Source: an uncultured Blautia sp.
Lineage (GTDB): Bacteria; Bacillota; Clostridia; Lachnospirales; Lachnospiraceae
DNA length: 23,643 bases
Direction of reading: 5' to 3'
Assembly (NCBI GenBank): GCA_900547685.1
Contig: URHS01000037.1
Location: 1 to 23,643, forward strand
Under the pieces are notes generated by a model. The model was not told the DNA's origin and searched no databases. It saw only the letters and a program-made list of their open reading frames with translations. Below, piece after piece: positions 23,613 through 23,643 of the stretch; position 1 is the first letter of the stretch; each line of letters opens with the position of its first letter. Made by a program: the position numbers and the translations under genes.

Positions 23613-23643
23613 CTACTATATATTTTGAGGATAATGTATGGTA

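Overview
The window looks like accessory DNA from a gut-type Clostridia genome, most likely Lachnospiraceae-like. The grounds are family-level resemblances: clostridial serine recombinases, the clostridial form of the Fic motif, a 2-enoate-reductase-type flavoprotein and AGGAGG-type ribosome binding sites. Base composition is mosaic. The small gene at the left edge is GC-rich, the flavoprotein and Fic genes are intermediate, and the MBL/STAND pair and the 412-residue gene are strongly AT-rich. Nearly every gene right of 5 kb is on the minus strand.

Left edge to 5 kb. A small unrecognised minus-strand gene with a strong terminator is followed by a metabolic cassette. A LysR regulator is divergent from a two-gene operon encoding a 647-residue FMN/4Fe-4S/FAD ene-reductase and a polytopic membrane protein. 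The shared 225-bp control region holds T-N11-A palindromes and a 13-bp direct repeat spaced at 20 bp.

5 to 23.6 kb is an island of defence and conflict modules mixed with mobile-element pieces and decayed genes. Reading right to left, in the direction of transcription, these are: a truncated Ski2-like helicase C-terminus; a small DUF gene plus a wrecked rhuM; Fic followed closely by a TOTE-type primase-helicase and a deleted AlbA_2/HATPase_c_4 remnant; a serine recombinase with a small partner and a fragment of a second recombinase; a PDDEXK_2 (Rpn/transposase-family) nuclease; a translationally coupled MBL-fold hydrolase plus trypsin-STAND NTPase resembling a type I AVAST (Avs1) antiphage system; and an unrecognised two-gene module of 412 and 126 residues.

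The most unusual signal is a dispersed 61-bp repeat present four times (7239, 16184, 20882, 22353). All copies share one orientation and align without gaps. Each sits in the spacer between two modules. They carry an invariant TGATTCGGAT core and two small stem-loops with a compensatory change and wobble pairs. Read on the minus strand, part of the repeat also shows codon-like variation. I do not recognise it. It could be a structured element, a relic of a shared gene end, or a homology block through which modules are exchanged.

Several genes are broken in ways visible in the sequence. These are rhuM (missing internal block plus CGA-to-TGA), AlbA_2 (missing interior plus an amber codon), the helicase (upstream in-frame TAG) and the second recombinase (C-terminus only). 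The avs-like pair, Fic, TOTE and the two-gene module look intact. Functional calls come from motifs and remembered family features only; no database search was possible.
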